From assembly GCA_030054835.1 (NCBI GenBank), contig JASGVS010000012.1, positions 1 through 64,000 of the forward strand: DNA of 64,000 nucleotides, read 5' to 3'. Below are positions 44,084 through 51,935 of this stretch, piece after piece. The position numbers were made by a program, and so were the translations under genes. Under the pieces are notes generated by a model. It was not told the origin of the DNA. It made no database searches and saw only the letters and a list, made by a program, of their open reading frames with translations. The DNA comes from UBA3910 sp002391465. Lineage in GTDB: Bacteria > Bacillota > Limnochordia > Darwinibacteriales > Darwinibacteriaceae. Each line of letters starts with the position of its first letter. The stretch's first letter is position 1.

Positions 44084-45628
44084 TTACAAAAGGGGAGCCA
44101 ACAATCGCAGTACAGACCACTTCAACCTACGCCACATCGGTAGATTGTTGTATGTCTCAGGGTCGATCTCCTGGCATACCTTAAGAGTCTCCACAAAGTC
44201 CCCTTTAATCTGCATAACGCTGGGTGTTTTGTACAACCAGACGCCGTTTTCAAAATGGAGGTAGAGACTGCGGTAGTCAAGGTTAATGGTACCTACCACT
44301 GCCACTTCATCGTCCGCCACAAAAGTTTTGGAATGCATAAACCCGGGCGTGTATTCGTAGATGCGCACACCGCTTCTGAGCAGGACCGGGTAGTAGGAGC
44401 GGGTCACTGTATGAACCAACTTTTTGTCTGGAATATGGGGAGTAACGATACGCACATCCACTCCCGACTTGGCTGCATTGGCCAGAGCGGCGATCATTTC
44501 GTTGTCCAGAATCAGATAGGGAGTGTTGATATATACATAATTCCGGGCCCGGGTGATCATGTTCAAATATACCGTTTCACCCACCGCTTCGCCATCTAAG
44601 GGATTGTCACCATAGGGTTGAATGTAACCCTCTCCGCTGTTCTCAGTCTCCGGCGGGTAAGAAGGGCGATAGTTCTCTAAATTCTCCGTTGTTCCCCGCA
44701 TGTATTCCCACATGGTCAAAAACATAACCACCAGGGACCAGACCGCTTCACCCTTGATCAAAAAGGCCGAATCCTTCCAGTGGCCGTGCTTTTCATAGCC
44801 GTTGATGTACTCATCGGCCAGGTTGATGCCGCCGGTAAAGCCCACATGCCCATCAATGAGCATCAGCTTCCGGTGGTCCCGGTTGTTGAGCCTGGTGGAC
44901 AGGATCGGCTTCATGGGATGGAACCGGGCCGTCTTAATGCCCATTTTCTCCAGTTTACTGGGGTAATCGGCAGGTAGCGTGAAGGCGCAGCCCAGATCAT
45001 CGTAGATCAGCCGGACATCAACACCTTCCTTAACCTTTTCCACTAAGACTGCCAGAATGGAATCCCACATCTGACCGGGCGCGATTATGAAGTACTCGAG
45101 GAAGATATAGCGCTCAGCCTTTTTTAGTTCCTCCAGCATTGCCTCAAAGGCCAGTTCACCTAAAGGGAAAAAATGGGAATAGGTGTGCCGGTAGATGGGG
45201 AAAGCACCGTGGTTCTGGATGTATCTGGCCTGATTGGCCGCGTGTTCATCGATCCTGGCCAGCTCCTGAATGATGGGTTCGCTGGAAACCATAGATTTCT
45301 CACCATGCAGTTTTATCTGGGCCATCTTCCGCCGCATGTTGGCAGTGATCCTCCGATTGCCCAATAAAAGATAAAAAAGTCCACCGAAAATGGGGAAGAG
45401 GATGATAGGGATAATCCAGGCTATCTTGTAGGCGGATTTATCACTGCTGCTGGCGATGATGATAACTACAATTGCACTTAACAGGGTGCTGGCCGCATAA
45501 AACTGAGGAAAATAAGTACCGAAACGGCCGATCATCAAAACTAAGGCCGCCGCTTGGACAAAAATGGCCAGGCCCGCAATGGTCACTCTGTGAAACAGTA
45601 AAGAAAAACCTCTCTTCAGATCAAACAC
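44084..45628 (-). CDS. cls: cardiolipin synthase
   Basis: Membrane phospholipase D family enzyme of 514 residues that joins two phosphatidylglycerols to cardiolipin. Two hydrophobic helices lie at about 12-32 and 38-85. The paired HKD motifs are HRKLMLIDGHVGFTGGINLADEY and HSKTFVADDEVAVVGTINLD, each given here as visible in frame. Length agrees with the usual 480-515. The GTG start at 45628 has GGAAG very close upstream, so the exact start is uncertain. It lies alone, diverging from the TlpA/CcdA pair. Confidence 0.94.
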   Translation of the reverse strand: MFDLKRGFSLLFHRVTIAGLAIFVQAAALVLMIGRFGTYFPQFYAASTLLSAIVVIIIASSSDKSAYKIAWIIPIILFPIFGGLFYLLLGNRRITANMRRKMAQIKLHGEKSMVSSEPIIQELARIDEHAANQARYIQNHGAFPIYRHTYSHFFPLGELAFEAMLEELKKAERYIFLEYFIIAPGQMWDSILAVLVEKVKEGVDVRLIYDDLGCAFTLPADYPSKLEKMGIKTARFHPMKPILSTRLNNRDHRKLMLIDGHVGFTGGINLADEYINGYEKHGHWKDSAFLIKGEAVWSLVVMFLTMWEYMRGTTENLENYRPSYPPETENSGEGYIQPYGDNPLDGEAVGETVYLNMITRARNYVYINTPYLILDNEMIAALANAAKSGVDVRIVTPHIPDKKLVHTVTRSYYPVLLRSGVRIYEYTPGFMHSKTFVADDEVAVVGTINLDYRSLYLHFENGVWLYKTPSVMQIKGDFVETLKVCQEIDPETYNNLPMWRRLKWSVLRLLAPLL

Positions 45629-45791
45629 CTTCCGTACACTATGATTGATTTACAAATAGCCAACTGGTTATTACATTCATTGTCAAACAGGGCAAATCCT
45701 TTGTCAAACTGAGACTGGGAAAGTGGGTACAAACTCGAACTTGCCTAGCGCCCATTTCATGGGTTATATTGGGGGCAAGGAGGGTGAGGAA

Positions 45792-46298
45792 ATGAGAAGG
45801 CAATCAGTTGTGTTCTTACTTAGTATGTTTCTGGTGTTGGCAGCAACCGCCATCGGTCAAGGGAAGGATGGACGGATGCTGGTACAGGACTTTACACTCA
45901 CTTCCAGTACGGGCGAAGAAGTCTCGCTAAGCGATTTTCGTGGCCGGATTGTTGTTTTGAATTTTTGGGCCAGTTGGTGCCCGCACTGCCGAGCTGAGAT
46001 GCCTGATTTCCAAAAGCTGCACGATCAGTTCAGCGAAGGGGAAGATGTGGTGCTCCTGCTCATCAATCAGATTGACGGCAGTCGGGAAACGGTGGAAACC
46101 AGCTCGCAGTACTTCGAAGAGAACGGTTTTACCATGACCAATCTCTACGATCACTACGGCCGACTGGGTTCCGGTTATTTTGGTGTACCGGGCCTGCCCA
46201 CAACCATCGTTATAGACCGGGAGGGTTATTTTGTCACCTATGCCGTTGGTGCGGTGAATGAGGCTATCGTGCTGCAGATGATTGGGGAGGCAGAATAA
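45792..46298 (+). CDS. exported TlpA/ResA-like thiol-disulfide oxidoreductase
   Basis: Thioredoxin-fold protein of 168 residues with an N-terminal signal segment (about 4-22) and no lipobox cysteine, so it acts outside the cytoplasmic membrane. The active site is NFWASWCPHCRAEMP, a CPHC redox pair, and the cis-proline region is FGVPGLPTTIVID. It probably reduces disulfides in extracytoplasmic proteins using electrons from CcdA, whose gene overlaps it. The ATG at 45792 has AAGGAGG eight bases upstream; an upstream in-frame extension to 45723 lacks a site. Confidence 0.9.
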   Translation: MRRQSVVFLLSMFLVLAATAIGQGKDGRMLVQDFTLTSSTGEEVSLSDFRGRIVVLNFWASWCPHCRAEMPDFQKLHDQFSEGEDVVLLLINQIDGSRETVETSSQYFEENGFTMTNLYDHYGRLGSGYFGVPGLPTTIVIDREGYFVTYAVGAVNEAIVLQMIGEAE

Positions 46299-47005
46299 TG
46301 CTGCAGAGTATGGCGCCTGAAGTAACCCTTTCCCTTTTCGGGTTCAGCTTTTTGGAAGGGCTCGCAGCCTTTGTCTCGCCCTGCATTCTGCCCATGCTGC
46401 CCATTTACTTAATGTATTTGGGGGGAGAGGAAACAGACGGAACGCGGCATGGACGCCTACTCCTCAACACTCTGGGTTTTATAATTGGTTTCAGCCTTGT
46501 CTTTGTGGCCTTAGGTGCGTCCGCCTCTGCTTTAGGGAATCTGCTTACCCAGCACCGACTCCTCCTGCAGCGGGTGTCGGGCTTGATCGTGATCCTTTTT
46601 GGGCTCAATTATGTTGGGGTGTTTCGCATAACACTGCTCAACCGTAGTAAGCAGTTTTCGGTTCGAACGGATAACCTCAGGTTTTGGTCCAGTATTGCCT
46701 TTGGAGCAGCCTTTTCCTTTGGCTGGACGCCCTGCTTAGGTGCGTTTTTAGGCACCGCCTTGCTCTTAGCCTCCAATGTGGACACTTTGTATCAGGGGAT
46801 GGGCCTGCTCTTTGTCTTTTCCATGGGTTTGGCAATACCGTTTTTTCTGACAGCGCTGCTCTGGAATCGGCTCCAGACGGCCTTCGGTTTCATCAAGCGC
46901 AACCTGCCCCGCATCCAAGTGGCTTCCGGTCTGCTCCTAATTCTAGTGGGCCTCTTGATGGTGTTCGATCGGTTTGGCAGTTATGCCAGGATTTTCCTAG
47001 ACTAA
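46298..47005 (+). CDS. ccdA: CcdA-type cytochrome c biogenesis/thiol reductant transporter
   Basis: Membrane protein of 235 residues with six helices that carries reducing power from cytoplasmic thioredoxin across the membrane. The two redox cysteines are in SPCILPMLPIYLMYL and GWTPCLGAFLG. Its ATG overlaps the upstream stop in TAATG, so it is translationally coupled to the TlpA-like gene, its likely partner. Together they would support cytochrome c maturation or repair of extracytoplasmic thiols. No cytochrome c gene is in the window. Confidence 0.93.
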   Translation: MLQSMAPEVTLSLFGFSFLEGLAAFVSPCILPMLPIYLMYLGGEETDGTRHGRLLLNTLGFIIGFSLVFVALGASASALGNLLTQHRLLLQRVSGLIVILFGLNYVGVFRITLLNRSKQFSVRTDNLRFWSSIAFGAAFSFGWTPCLGAFLGTALLLASNVDTLYQGMGLLFVFSMGLAIPFFLTALLWNRLQTAFGFIKRNLPRIQVASGLLLILVGLLMVFDRFGSYARIFLD

Positions 47006-47007
47006 GA

Positions 47008-47034
47008 TAAAAGCCCCCGTTCGGGGGCTTTGCT
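47008..47034. terminator. bidirectional terminator between ccdA and tyrosine phenol-lyase
   Basis: AAAGCCCCC (47010-47018) pairs with GGGGGCTTT (47023-47031) around GTTC. The T run is short on both strands but the stem is strong. Confidence 0.8.
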
Positions 47035-47042
47035 GACTAGCT

Positions 47043-48416
47043 TTAGAGTGGTTCGAAGCGGGCGGTAAAGAAGCGCAGGACCGGCGGTTCATACACAAAG
47101 CGCAGACCGCGTACGTTGTCCCGGTTTTTGTACACAGCAATGACCGAATCTGCAACCACATCCAGGTGGGCGTAGGTGTACACCCGACGGGGGATGGTGA
47201 GGCGGACCAGTTCCAGTTTGGGATAATGGTGGTTGCCGTCTTTGTCGCGCCCGGCGGAGACGATACCCCTTTCCATGCTGCGGACACCCGATTCTAGATA
47301 GAGCTGGGCTGCGAGCATTTGGGCAGGGAACTCGTCTTGGGGGATGTGCGGGTAGATGGCCCGGGCGTCTAAAAAGACGGCGTGGCCGCCAACGGGCCTC
47401 ACAATGGGTATACCTGCTTCCATCAGGCGGTCGCCTAAATACTGGACCTGTGCCAAACGATGGGCGATGAAGTAATAGTCCATGGACTCGTACATACCCC
47501 GGGCCAGTGCCTCCATATCCCGTCCAGCCATGCCGCCGTAGGAAGGCATACCTTCATAGACCACAACCAAGCTGGTTGCCTTCTGGTAAAGTTCTTCATC
47601 GTTCAGGGCCAAAAAACCGCCAATGTTGACCAAACCGTCTTTCTTACCGGACATGGTGGCGCCGTCGGCGTAGCTGAACATCTCCAGCACGATCTCGTGG
47701 ATCGACTTATCCGCATAGCCCGGTTCCCTGTGCTTAATGAAACAGGCGTTTTCCACGCAGCGCGTGGCATCCATCATCACTTTGATGCCGTACTTCTGCG
47801 CCAGCTCATAAACTGCCCGCATGTTTTCCAGGGCCACAGGCTGGCCGCCGGCCAGGTTCACAGTTACAGCTAGGCAGATATAGGGTATTTTTTCTGGCCC
47901 GACTTCGTCGATCAGAGCCTGGAGTTTGTTGAGGTCTATGTTGCCCTTAAAGGGATGTTCGTTGGAGGGATCGTGGGCTTCATCGATGATAACGTCCACG
48001 AAAATACCACCGTTCAGCTCCTGGTGGGCCCGGGTGGTGGTGAAATACATGTTGCCCGGCACGTAGTCGCCCGGTTTGATCATGATCTGGGACAGAATGT
48101 TTTCTGCACCGCGGCCCTGGTGGGTGGGGACCACATACTTAAAACCATATAATTCCCGAACTGCCCTTTCCAGGTGCTTAAAGTTCTTGCTGCCGGCGTA
48201 GGCTTCATCGCCCAACATCAGCCCGGACCACTGGTTGTCGCTCATGGCATTGGTGCCGCTGTCCGTAAGCAGATCGATGTAAACGTCTTCCGAGTCCAGC
48301 AGGAACGTGTTGTAACCAGCCTTTTTCAAGGCCTGTTCCCGCTGTTCCCTGGTGGTCATTTTGATCGGCTCCACCATTTTGATCTTATACGGTTCGGCCA
48401 TATACTCTCGTTTCAC
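47043..48416 (-). CDS. tpl: tyrosine phenol-lyase (beta-tyrosinase)
   Basis: PLP enzyme of about 457 residues that splits tyrosine into phenol, pyruvate and ammonia, reversibly. Close wording to Citrobacter TPL throughout: NTFLLDSEDVYIDLLTDSGT, PTHQGRGAEN, YFTTTRAHQE, the PLP lysine in MSGKKDGLVNIGG and, near the C-terminus, GVRSMERGIVSAGRD and RFFTARF. The TTTR and SMERG segments follow the phenol-lyase rather than tryptophanase, which has TTQGH and VEIGSF. The GTG at 48416 has GGGAG eight bases upstream; an ATG at 48401 is possible. It fits amino-acid fermentation. Confidence 0.92.
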   Translation of the reverse strand: MKREYMAEPYKIKMVEPIKMTTREQREQALKKAGYNTFLLDSEDVYIDLLTDSGTNAMSDNQWSGLMLGDEAYAGSKNFKHLERAVRELYGFKYVVPTHQGRGAENILSQIMIKPGDYVPGNMYFTTTRAHQELNGGIFVDVIIDEAHDPSNEHPFKGNIDLNKLQALIDEVGPEKIPYICLAVTVNLAGGQPVALENMRAVYELAQKYGIKVMMDATRCVENACFIKHREPGYADKSIHEIVLEMFSYADGATMSGKKDGLVNIGGFLALNDEELYQKATSLVVVYEGMPSYGGMAGRDMEALARGMYESMDYYFIAHRLAQVQYLGDRLMEAGIPIVRPVGGHAVFLDARAIYPHIPQDEFPAQMLAAQLYLESGVRSMERGIVSAGRDKDGNHHYPKLELVRLTIPRRVYTYAHLDVVADSVIAVYKNRDNVRGLRFVYEPPVLRFFTARFEPL

Positions 48417-48495
48417 TGACGACACTCCCATCTAATAGTGTTGGCTGCCCGGCCCCCTTTCTGGTTGAGATTGGAGCGGACATTAAGATTATTAA

Positions 48496-48505
48496 ACATA
48501 TGTTA
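48496..48505. promoter_or_regulatory. AACATATGTT palindrome upstream of tpl
   Basis: A perfect 10-base palindrome in an A/T-rich stretch about 80 bases upstream of the tpl start. It could be an operator or part of the promoter region. It does not match the TyrR box. Confidence 0.25.
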
Positions 48506-48553
48506 AACATTTCTTCTTTGCCCGAGAAAAATCCTGCCCGGTTTTGGCTAACT

Positions 48554-48582
48554 TTGAACTTGACGGCACTATAGGTTACAAT
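48554..48582 (+). promoter_or_regulatory. sigma-A promoter of the small gene at 48667
   Basis: TTGAAC (48554-48559) and TACAAT (48577-48582) are separated by 17 bases, giving a leader of about 80 bases. Confidence 0.6.
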
Positions 48583-48666
48583 TTATCTATCCTCGTTGTT
48601 TCTAAACAATCTATGGACACTAGTTGACACAGCTAAGAGATGAAGAGAAAGAGAGAGGAACTGCTT

Positions 48667-48843
48667 ATGGGCCATAAGGAGTTGGCTGCACAGATTCGGA
48701 ACAGAATCAATGAACTACGATCAGAGCAGGTTATGCTCAGAACTTTTATTGCCTCGGATCAGTCCCGCTGGGAGGCGTTGGAAAAGGCCATTGGTGAGCT
48801 CAACTGGGTGCTCGAGCTCGTGCTGGCCGAGGAAAGCGAATGA
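48667..48843 (+). CDS. small helical protein of unknown function
   Basis: 58 residues, charged and predicted largely helical (HKELAAQIRNRINELRSEQV then WEALEKAIGELNWVLELVL), with a hydrophobic pattern that could form a short helical hairpin. I do not recognise a family. The ATG at 48667 has GAGAGGAA eight bases upstream and is preferred over an ATG at 48640. It has its own promoter and a strong terminator, so it is a complete single-gene unit between tpl and the cold-shock gene. The dedicated signals argue that it is real. Confidence 0.65.
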   Translation: MGHKELAAQIRNRINELRSEQVMLRTFIASDQSRWEALEKAIGELNWVLELVLAEESE

Positions 48844-48876
48844 AAAAAACCCGTTCCTAAGGGAACGGGTTTTTTC
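48843..48876. terminator. bidirectional terminator between the small gene and the cold-shock gene
   Basis: AAACCCGTTCC (48847-48857) pairs with GGAACGGGTTT (48862-48872), flanked by A and T runs on both sides. Confidence 0.9.
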
Positions 48877-48890
48877 TCGTTTGCTGTCTC

Positions 48891-49091
48891 TTAGCCGAGA
48901 CGGGTTACGTTTGCCGCTTGCGGCCCACGGGACCCTTCTACGATGTCAAAGCTGACTTCTTCGCCTTCGTTGAGCGATTTGAAGCCTTCGCCTTGGATGG
49001 CGGAATAGTGGACGAATACGTCGTCGCCGCCGTCTACTTCGATGAAACCGAAGCCTTTTTCTGCGTTAAACCACTTAACTCTTCCGATCAT
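48891..49091 (-). CDS. CspA-family cold shock protein
   Basis: 66-residue single-stranded nucleic acid binding protein acting as an RNA chaperone. It has GRVKWFNAEKGFGFIEVD containing RNP1 (KGFGFI) and VFVHYSAI containing RNP2 (VFVH). The end, GPQAANVTRL, is standard. The ATG at 49091 has GAGGAGG eleven bases upstream. It has a consensus promoter at 49219-49247, giving a leader of about 120 bases, as is common in cold-shock genes, where the leader controls translation with temperature. Confidence 0.96.
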   Translation of the reverse strand: MIGRVKWFNAEKGFGFIEVDGGDDVFVHYSAIQGEGFKSLNEGEEVSFDIVEGSRGPQAANVTRLG

Positions 49092-49218
49092 GCGTTCAAT
49101 GGCCTCCTCTAATTTATTGCTGGTTAAAAGCCAAAATGCAGCAAACATGTAAAACCCTTGTTCACTGTGGTGAAACACGAGGCCTTTGTTCGCATCTTTT
49201 AACTTCTGAACCGACTTA

Positions 49219-49247
49219 AGTGTAACACGTGCCCGGCGCGGTGTCAA
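49219..49247 (-). promoter_or_regulatory. sigma-A promoter of the cold-shock gene
   Basis: On the minus strand TTGACA (49247-49242) and TACACT (49224-49219) are separated by 17 bases. Confidence 0.75.
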
Positions 49248-49325
49248 TCTGTATTTGGAAAAAGGTAAAATAAAAGTAATGGAGAATTGTAACCACAGAT
49301 GGTAAATCCTGGCCGCGGGGGGCGT

Positions 49326-49352
49326 TAAAGCAACGGCCTAATCTGCCGATAA
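49326..49352 (+). promoter_or_regulatory. sigma-D (sigma-28) type flagellar promoter of fliD
   Basis: TAAA (49326-49329) and GCCGATAA (49345-49352) are separated by 15 bases, matching the TAAA-N15-GCCGATAT form of the flagellar sigma factor. It lies about 35 bases before fliD. Confidence 0.75.
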
Positions 49353-49387
49353 AATAAGTAGAGAGACTTAAGGAAGGGGTGAAGGCA

Positions 49388-50839
49388 GTGAGGATATCTG
49401 GGATGTACTCTGGTTTAGATGTGGAACAGATTATTGAGGATTTGATGCGCGTGGAACGGATCCCGGTAGACCGTGTGTTTCAGCAGAAAGTGCAGACTGA
49501 GTGGAAGCGGGATGCCTATCGCGATGTGAATATGAAATTCTTGCGGCTCAGGAACATGTCCTTCGATATGGGACTACAGGGAACCTTCGATAGAAGAACG
49601 GCCGTATCGTCACGGGAAGACATTCTCACCGTAACTGCCACCGGCGGGACCCAGGAGGGGTCATTCGAGCTGACGGTGAATAAGCTGGCCACTGCTGCCA
49701 GAACGGTCTATAGTGGGGCAGGCAGTGAGTTAAACGCGTTTTTTGAGGAAGAAGAAGGCCCCGAGGAAGCGTCCTTTTCCCTGCTGGGTGCTGACGGGGA
49801 GTATCATGAGATTTCAGTGGCCCGGAATGATGACCTCTTCAGTATTGCCAAAAAGATTAACGAGAATAAGGCCTTGGGTATTCAGGCCTCTACCGATGGG
49901 GAAGACATTTCCCTCACCACGCGGGCTACCGGGAAACAGGCGAAAATAGAGATTCTGGTGGACGACCCAGACGGTTTTGCCGCCCGGGTTTTTGGTGACG
50001 GTGAGGTTAAGAGTATAGGTCAAGACGCTGAAGTAATTGTAAACGGGATTGGGATTACAAGTTCAGAAAACACTGTGAACCTGAACGGCTTGGTAGTTCA
50101 ACTGCATCAGGCAGATGAAGACGCTACTGTGCGGGTTAACGTGACCCACGATGTGGATGCTGTGGTTGACCGCATTAAGGAGTTTGTCAACCAATACAAT
50201 GAGATTGTGGAGGAACTGAACTCAGCTCTGCGGGAAGAAGTGTTCCGCGATTTCCCGCCCCTAACTGATGAACAGAAGGCGGAGATGAGCGACAAAGAAA
50301 TCGAACTTTGGGAAGAGAGGGCCAGAAGTGGGCTTCTTCGTTCCGATCGTTTGATCAGCGGTGTGTTAAGTGACATGCGCCTGGCTTTGGGCGGGGCGGT
50401 GGAAGGCCTCGAGGAGTACAAAAGCTTGGCCGATATCGGCATCACAACCGGGACTTGGTTTGAAAATGGCAAACTCTACCTGAATGAAGAGAAACTACGG
50501 AGTGCGTTGAGTGACAATGCTGACGAAGTGAGGGATCTCTTCACCCAGGCCGGGGAAGGAAAGGAACAGGGATTTGCTAAACGCCTGACTGAGGTCTTGG
50601 ATCGGGGCATGGAAAGGATCACCCAGACAGCCGGTAGGGCTACTAGCGTTTACGATGACAGTTTCTTAGGTGAGCGCATCCGGGAATACGAGGATAGACT
50701 AGAAGCGATGGAGGAGAGGCTTCTCCGCACCGAAGAAAGTCATTGGCGGAGATTTACCGCCATGGAACAGGTGTTGAGCCAGCTCTATGCCCAGAGCGAC
50801 TGGCTCTATCAACAACTCCTGGGAATGCAGGGGGGATAA
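49388..50839 (+). CDS. fliD: flagellar hook-associated protein 2 (filament cap)
   Basis: Exported cap protein of about 483 residues under which flagellin assembles. The N-terminal FliD domain has RISGMYSGLDVEQIIEDLMRVERIP, shown by its SGLDVEQIIEDLM core. The C-terminal domain has the coiled coil with KSLADIGITTG, ALSDNADEVRDLFTQ and the terminal helix MEQVLSQLYAQSDWLYQQL. The GTG at 49388 is preferred because AAGGGG lies eight bases upstream; a GTG at 49379 abuts the site. A sigma-D promoter precedes it. A small chaperone-like gene follows after one base, where fliS/fliT often sit. Confidence 0.93.
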   Translation: MRISGMYSGLDVEQIIEDLMRVERIPVDRVFQQKVQTEWKRDAYRDVNMKFLRLRNMSFDMGLQGTFDRRTAVSSREDILTVTATGGTQEGSFELTVNKLATAARTVYSGAGSELNAFFEEEEGPEEASFSLLGADGEYHEISVARNDDLFSIAKKINENKALGIQASTDGEDISLTTRATGKQAKIEILVDDPDGFAARVFGDGEVKSIGQDAEVIVNGIGITSSENTVNLNGLVVQLHQADEDATVRVNVTHDVDAVVDRIKEFVNQYNEIVEELNSALREEVFRDFPPLTDEQKAEMSDKEIELWEERARSGLLRSDRLISGVLSDMRLALGGAVEGLEEYKSLADIGITTGTWFENGKLYLNEEKLRSALSDNADEVRDLFTQAGEGKEQGFAKRLTEVLDRGMERITQTAGRATSVYDDSFLGERIREYEDRLEAMEERLLRTEESHWRRFTAMEQVLSQLYAQSDWLYQQLLGMQGG

Positions 50840-50840
50840 G

Positions 50841-51251
50841 GTGAGCGTAGAGCTGTACCAGCGTAAGCTTGAGTTATTTCAGCGCTTGGGCGGACTGAGC
50901 GAGAAAATGGCGGCCATGTCCGTCCAAGAGCTGTTGGATAATGACGAGTCTTTCGCCGCTTTGGAGAAGCTGATGGAGGAGCGGCAGGAAATCATGGCCG
51001 CAGTTGATGAGCTCAATGCCCAGCTTGGGGAAGAAACAGCTGCTGATTCCGGGGAGGAGATGGCAGAGCGTTTACGCGCTGAGGCAGAAAGAATCGAAGC
51101 ATTGAACGACAGCATTGAGAGCACCGTTAAGGCGGTGTTGGTTCAATTGAAGGAAAGAACGAAGAAGATTAGGGAAGGCAAGCACACCCACCGGGCGTAT
51201 ACGGGTAAGGGGCGGTCAGCTGAAGGGTCATTTATTGATCAACGGCGTTAG
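50841..51251 (+). CDS. probable flagellar export chaperone (FliT-like)
   Basis: 136 residues, almost entirely charged helix with heptad character (LEKLMEERQEIMAAVDELN and MAERLRAEAERIEALNDSIE), as in FliT/FlgN-type secretion chaperones. No catalytic motif is present. It begins one base after the fliD stop with a GTG and a GGGGGG ribosome binding site, so it is co-translated with the filament cap. That position, plus the helical build, supports a chaperone for FliD. Family membership is inference because FliT proteins are weakly conserved. Confidence 0.65.
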   Translation: MSVELYQRKLELFQRLGGLSEKMAAMSVQELLDNDESFAALEKLMEERQEIMAAVDELNAQLGEETAADSGEEMAERLRAEAERIEALNDSIESTVKAVLVQLKERTKKIREGKHTHRAYTGKGRSAEGSFIDQRR

Positions 51252-51271
51252 CCACAAAGGAGTAGAGGTAA

Positions 51272-51829
51272 GTGAAGCTGAGTAGTGAGGATTATGCCAT
51301 TCATAATCTCATGGAGGAACTGGTGGATTTAGCGATTGAGCAGGTGATTGCGGAGGATTCTACAGCCTGTGACTGTGCCTTCTGCCGGGCTGATATGAAA
51401 TGCTTGGTGTTGAACAGACTTAAGGCAGAGTACAGGCCCGTCGCTGAATTGGAAGAGGATTACGCTCCCACCGATCTGAGGGATGTGGGGAAAGAACTCT
51501 TCGATCAGCTCATGGTGGAAACACACTGGGCCTTAGACATAGTCAAAGCGGAACCCAGGCATGAGGACAGACGCTCGCCCTTCCACAATGAAATGGAAGA
51601 TTTGGTGCTATATGCCTTGGGCGAGATCCTCACTCACCAGCAGCGGGACCTCTCCTTTGACCAGATCAGCAGTGTGATGGCCCTCGTGCTCAATGACGTG
51701 ACGCCCCGTTATACCACCACCCAGAAGGGAAGCGCCTTTTCCCGTACTGTACAGATCGATCCAGACTACCTGGCTAGGATCTACTCGAGGATTTATGCAG
51801 CCTTGGACCGCTTAGAGCTGCATGTGTAA
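51272..51829 (+). CDS. tandem ComFB-domain protein
   Basis: 185 residues with two copies of the ComFB fold. The first (about 10-56) has HNLMEELVDLAIEQVI and Cys33, 35, 38 and 44 (CDCAFC then C). The second (about 104-160) has HNEMEDLVLYALGEIL and PRYTTTQKGSAFS, corresponding to the ComFB C-terminal YVVTEKGEVYS-type strand, but no cysteines. So the halves look complementary. ComFB proteins have been reported as cyclic-dinucleotide receptors, including c-di-GMP. The position after fliD fits a link between c-di-GMP and motility, which is inference. GTG start with AAAGGAG nine bases upstream; a strong terminator follows. Confidence 0.75.
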   Translation: MKLSSEDYAIHNLMEELVDLAIEQVIAEDSTACDCAFCRADMKCLVLNRLKAEYRPVAELEEDYAPTDLRDVGKELFDQLMVETHWALDIVKAEPRHEDRRSPFHNEMEDLVLYALGEILTHQQRDLSFDQISSVMALVLNDVTPRYTTTQKGSAFSRTVQIDPDYLARIYSRIYAALDRLELHV

Positions 51830-51859
51830 AGGCAAATAAACAGACTGAAGTGAAAGAGT

Positions 51860-51888
51860 GAAGCCCATGATAAAATGGGCTTTTTTTA
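51860..51888 (+). terminator. terminator after the ComFB gene
   Basis: AAGCCCAT (51861-51868) pairs with ATGGGCTT (51875-51882), followed by a run of T to 51887. It closes the fliD unit before the germination operon. Confidence 0.88.
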
Positions 51889-51935
51889 TTCCACCCGTTT
51901 GGATATACTAGTCAAAAGTGCCAAAGGGTGAGAGG

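Noticed and set aside
51904..51910. Sigma-G promoter of the germination operon (TATACTA)
   Set aside because: The -10-like match is one base off, but no acceptable -35 element is found at the right distance.
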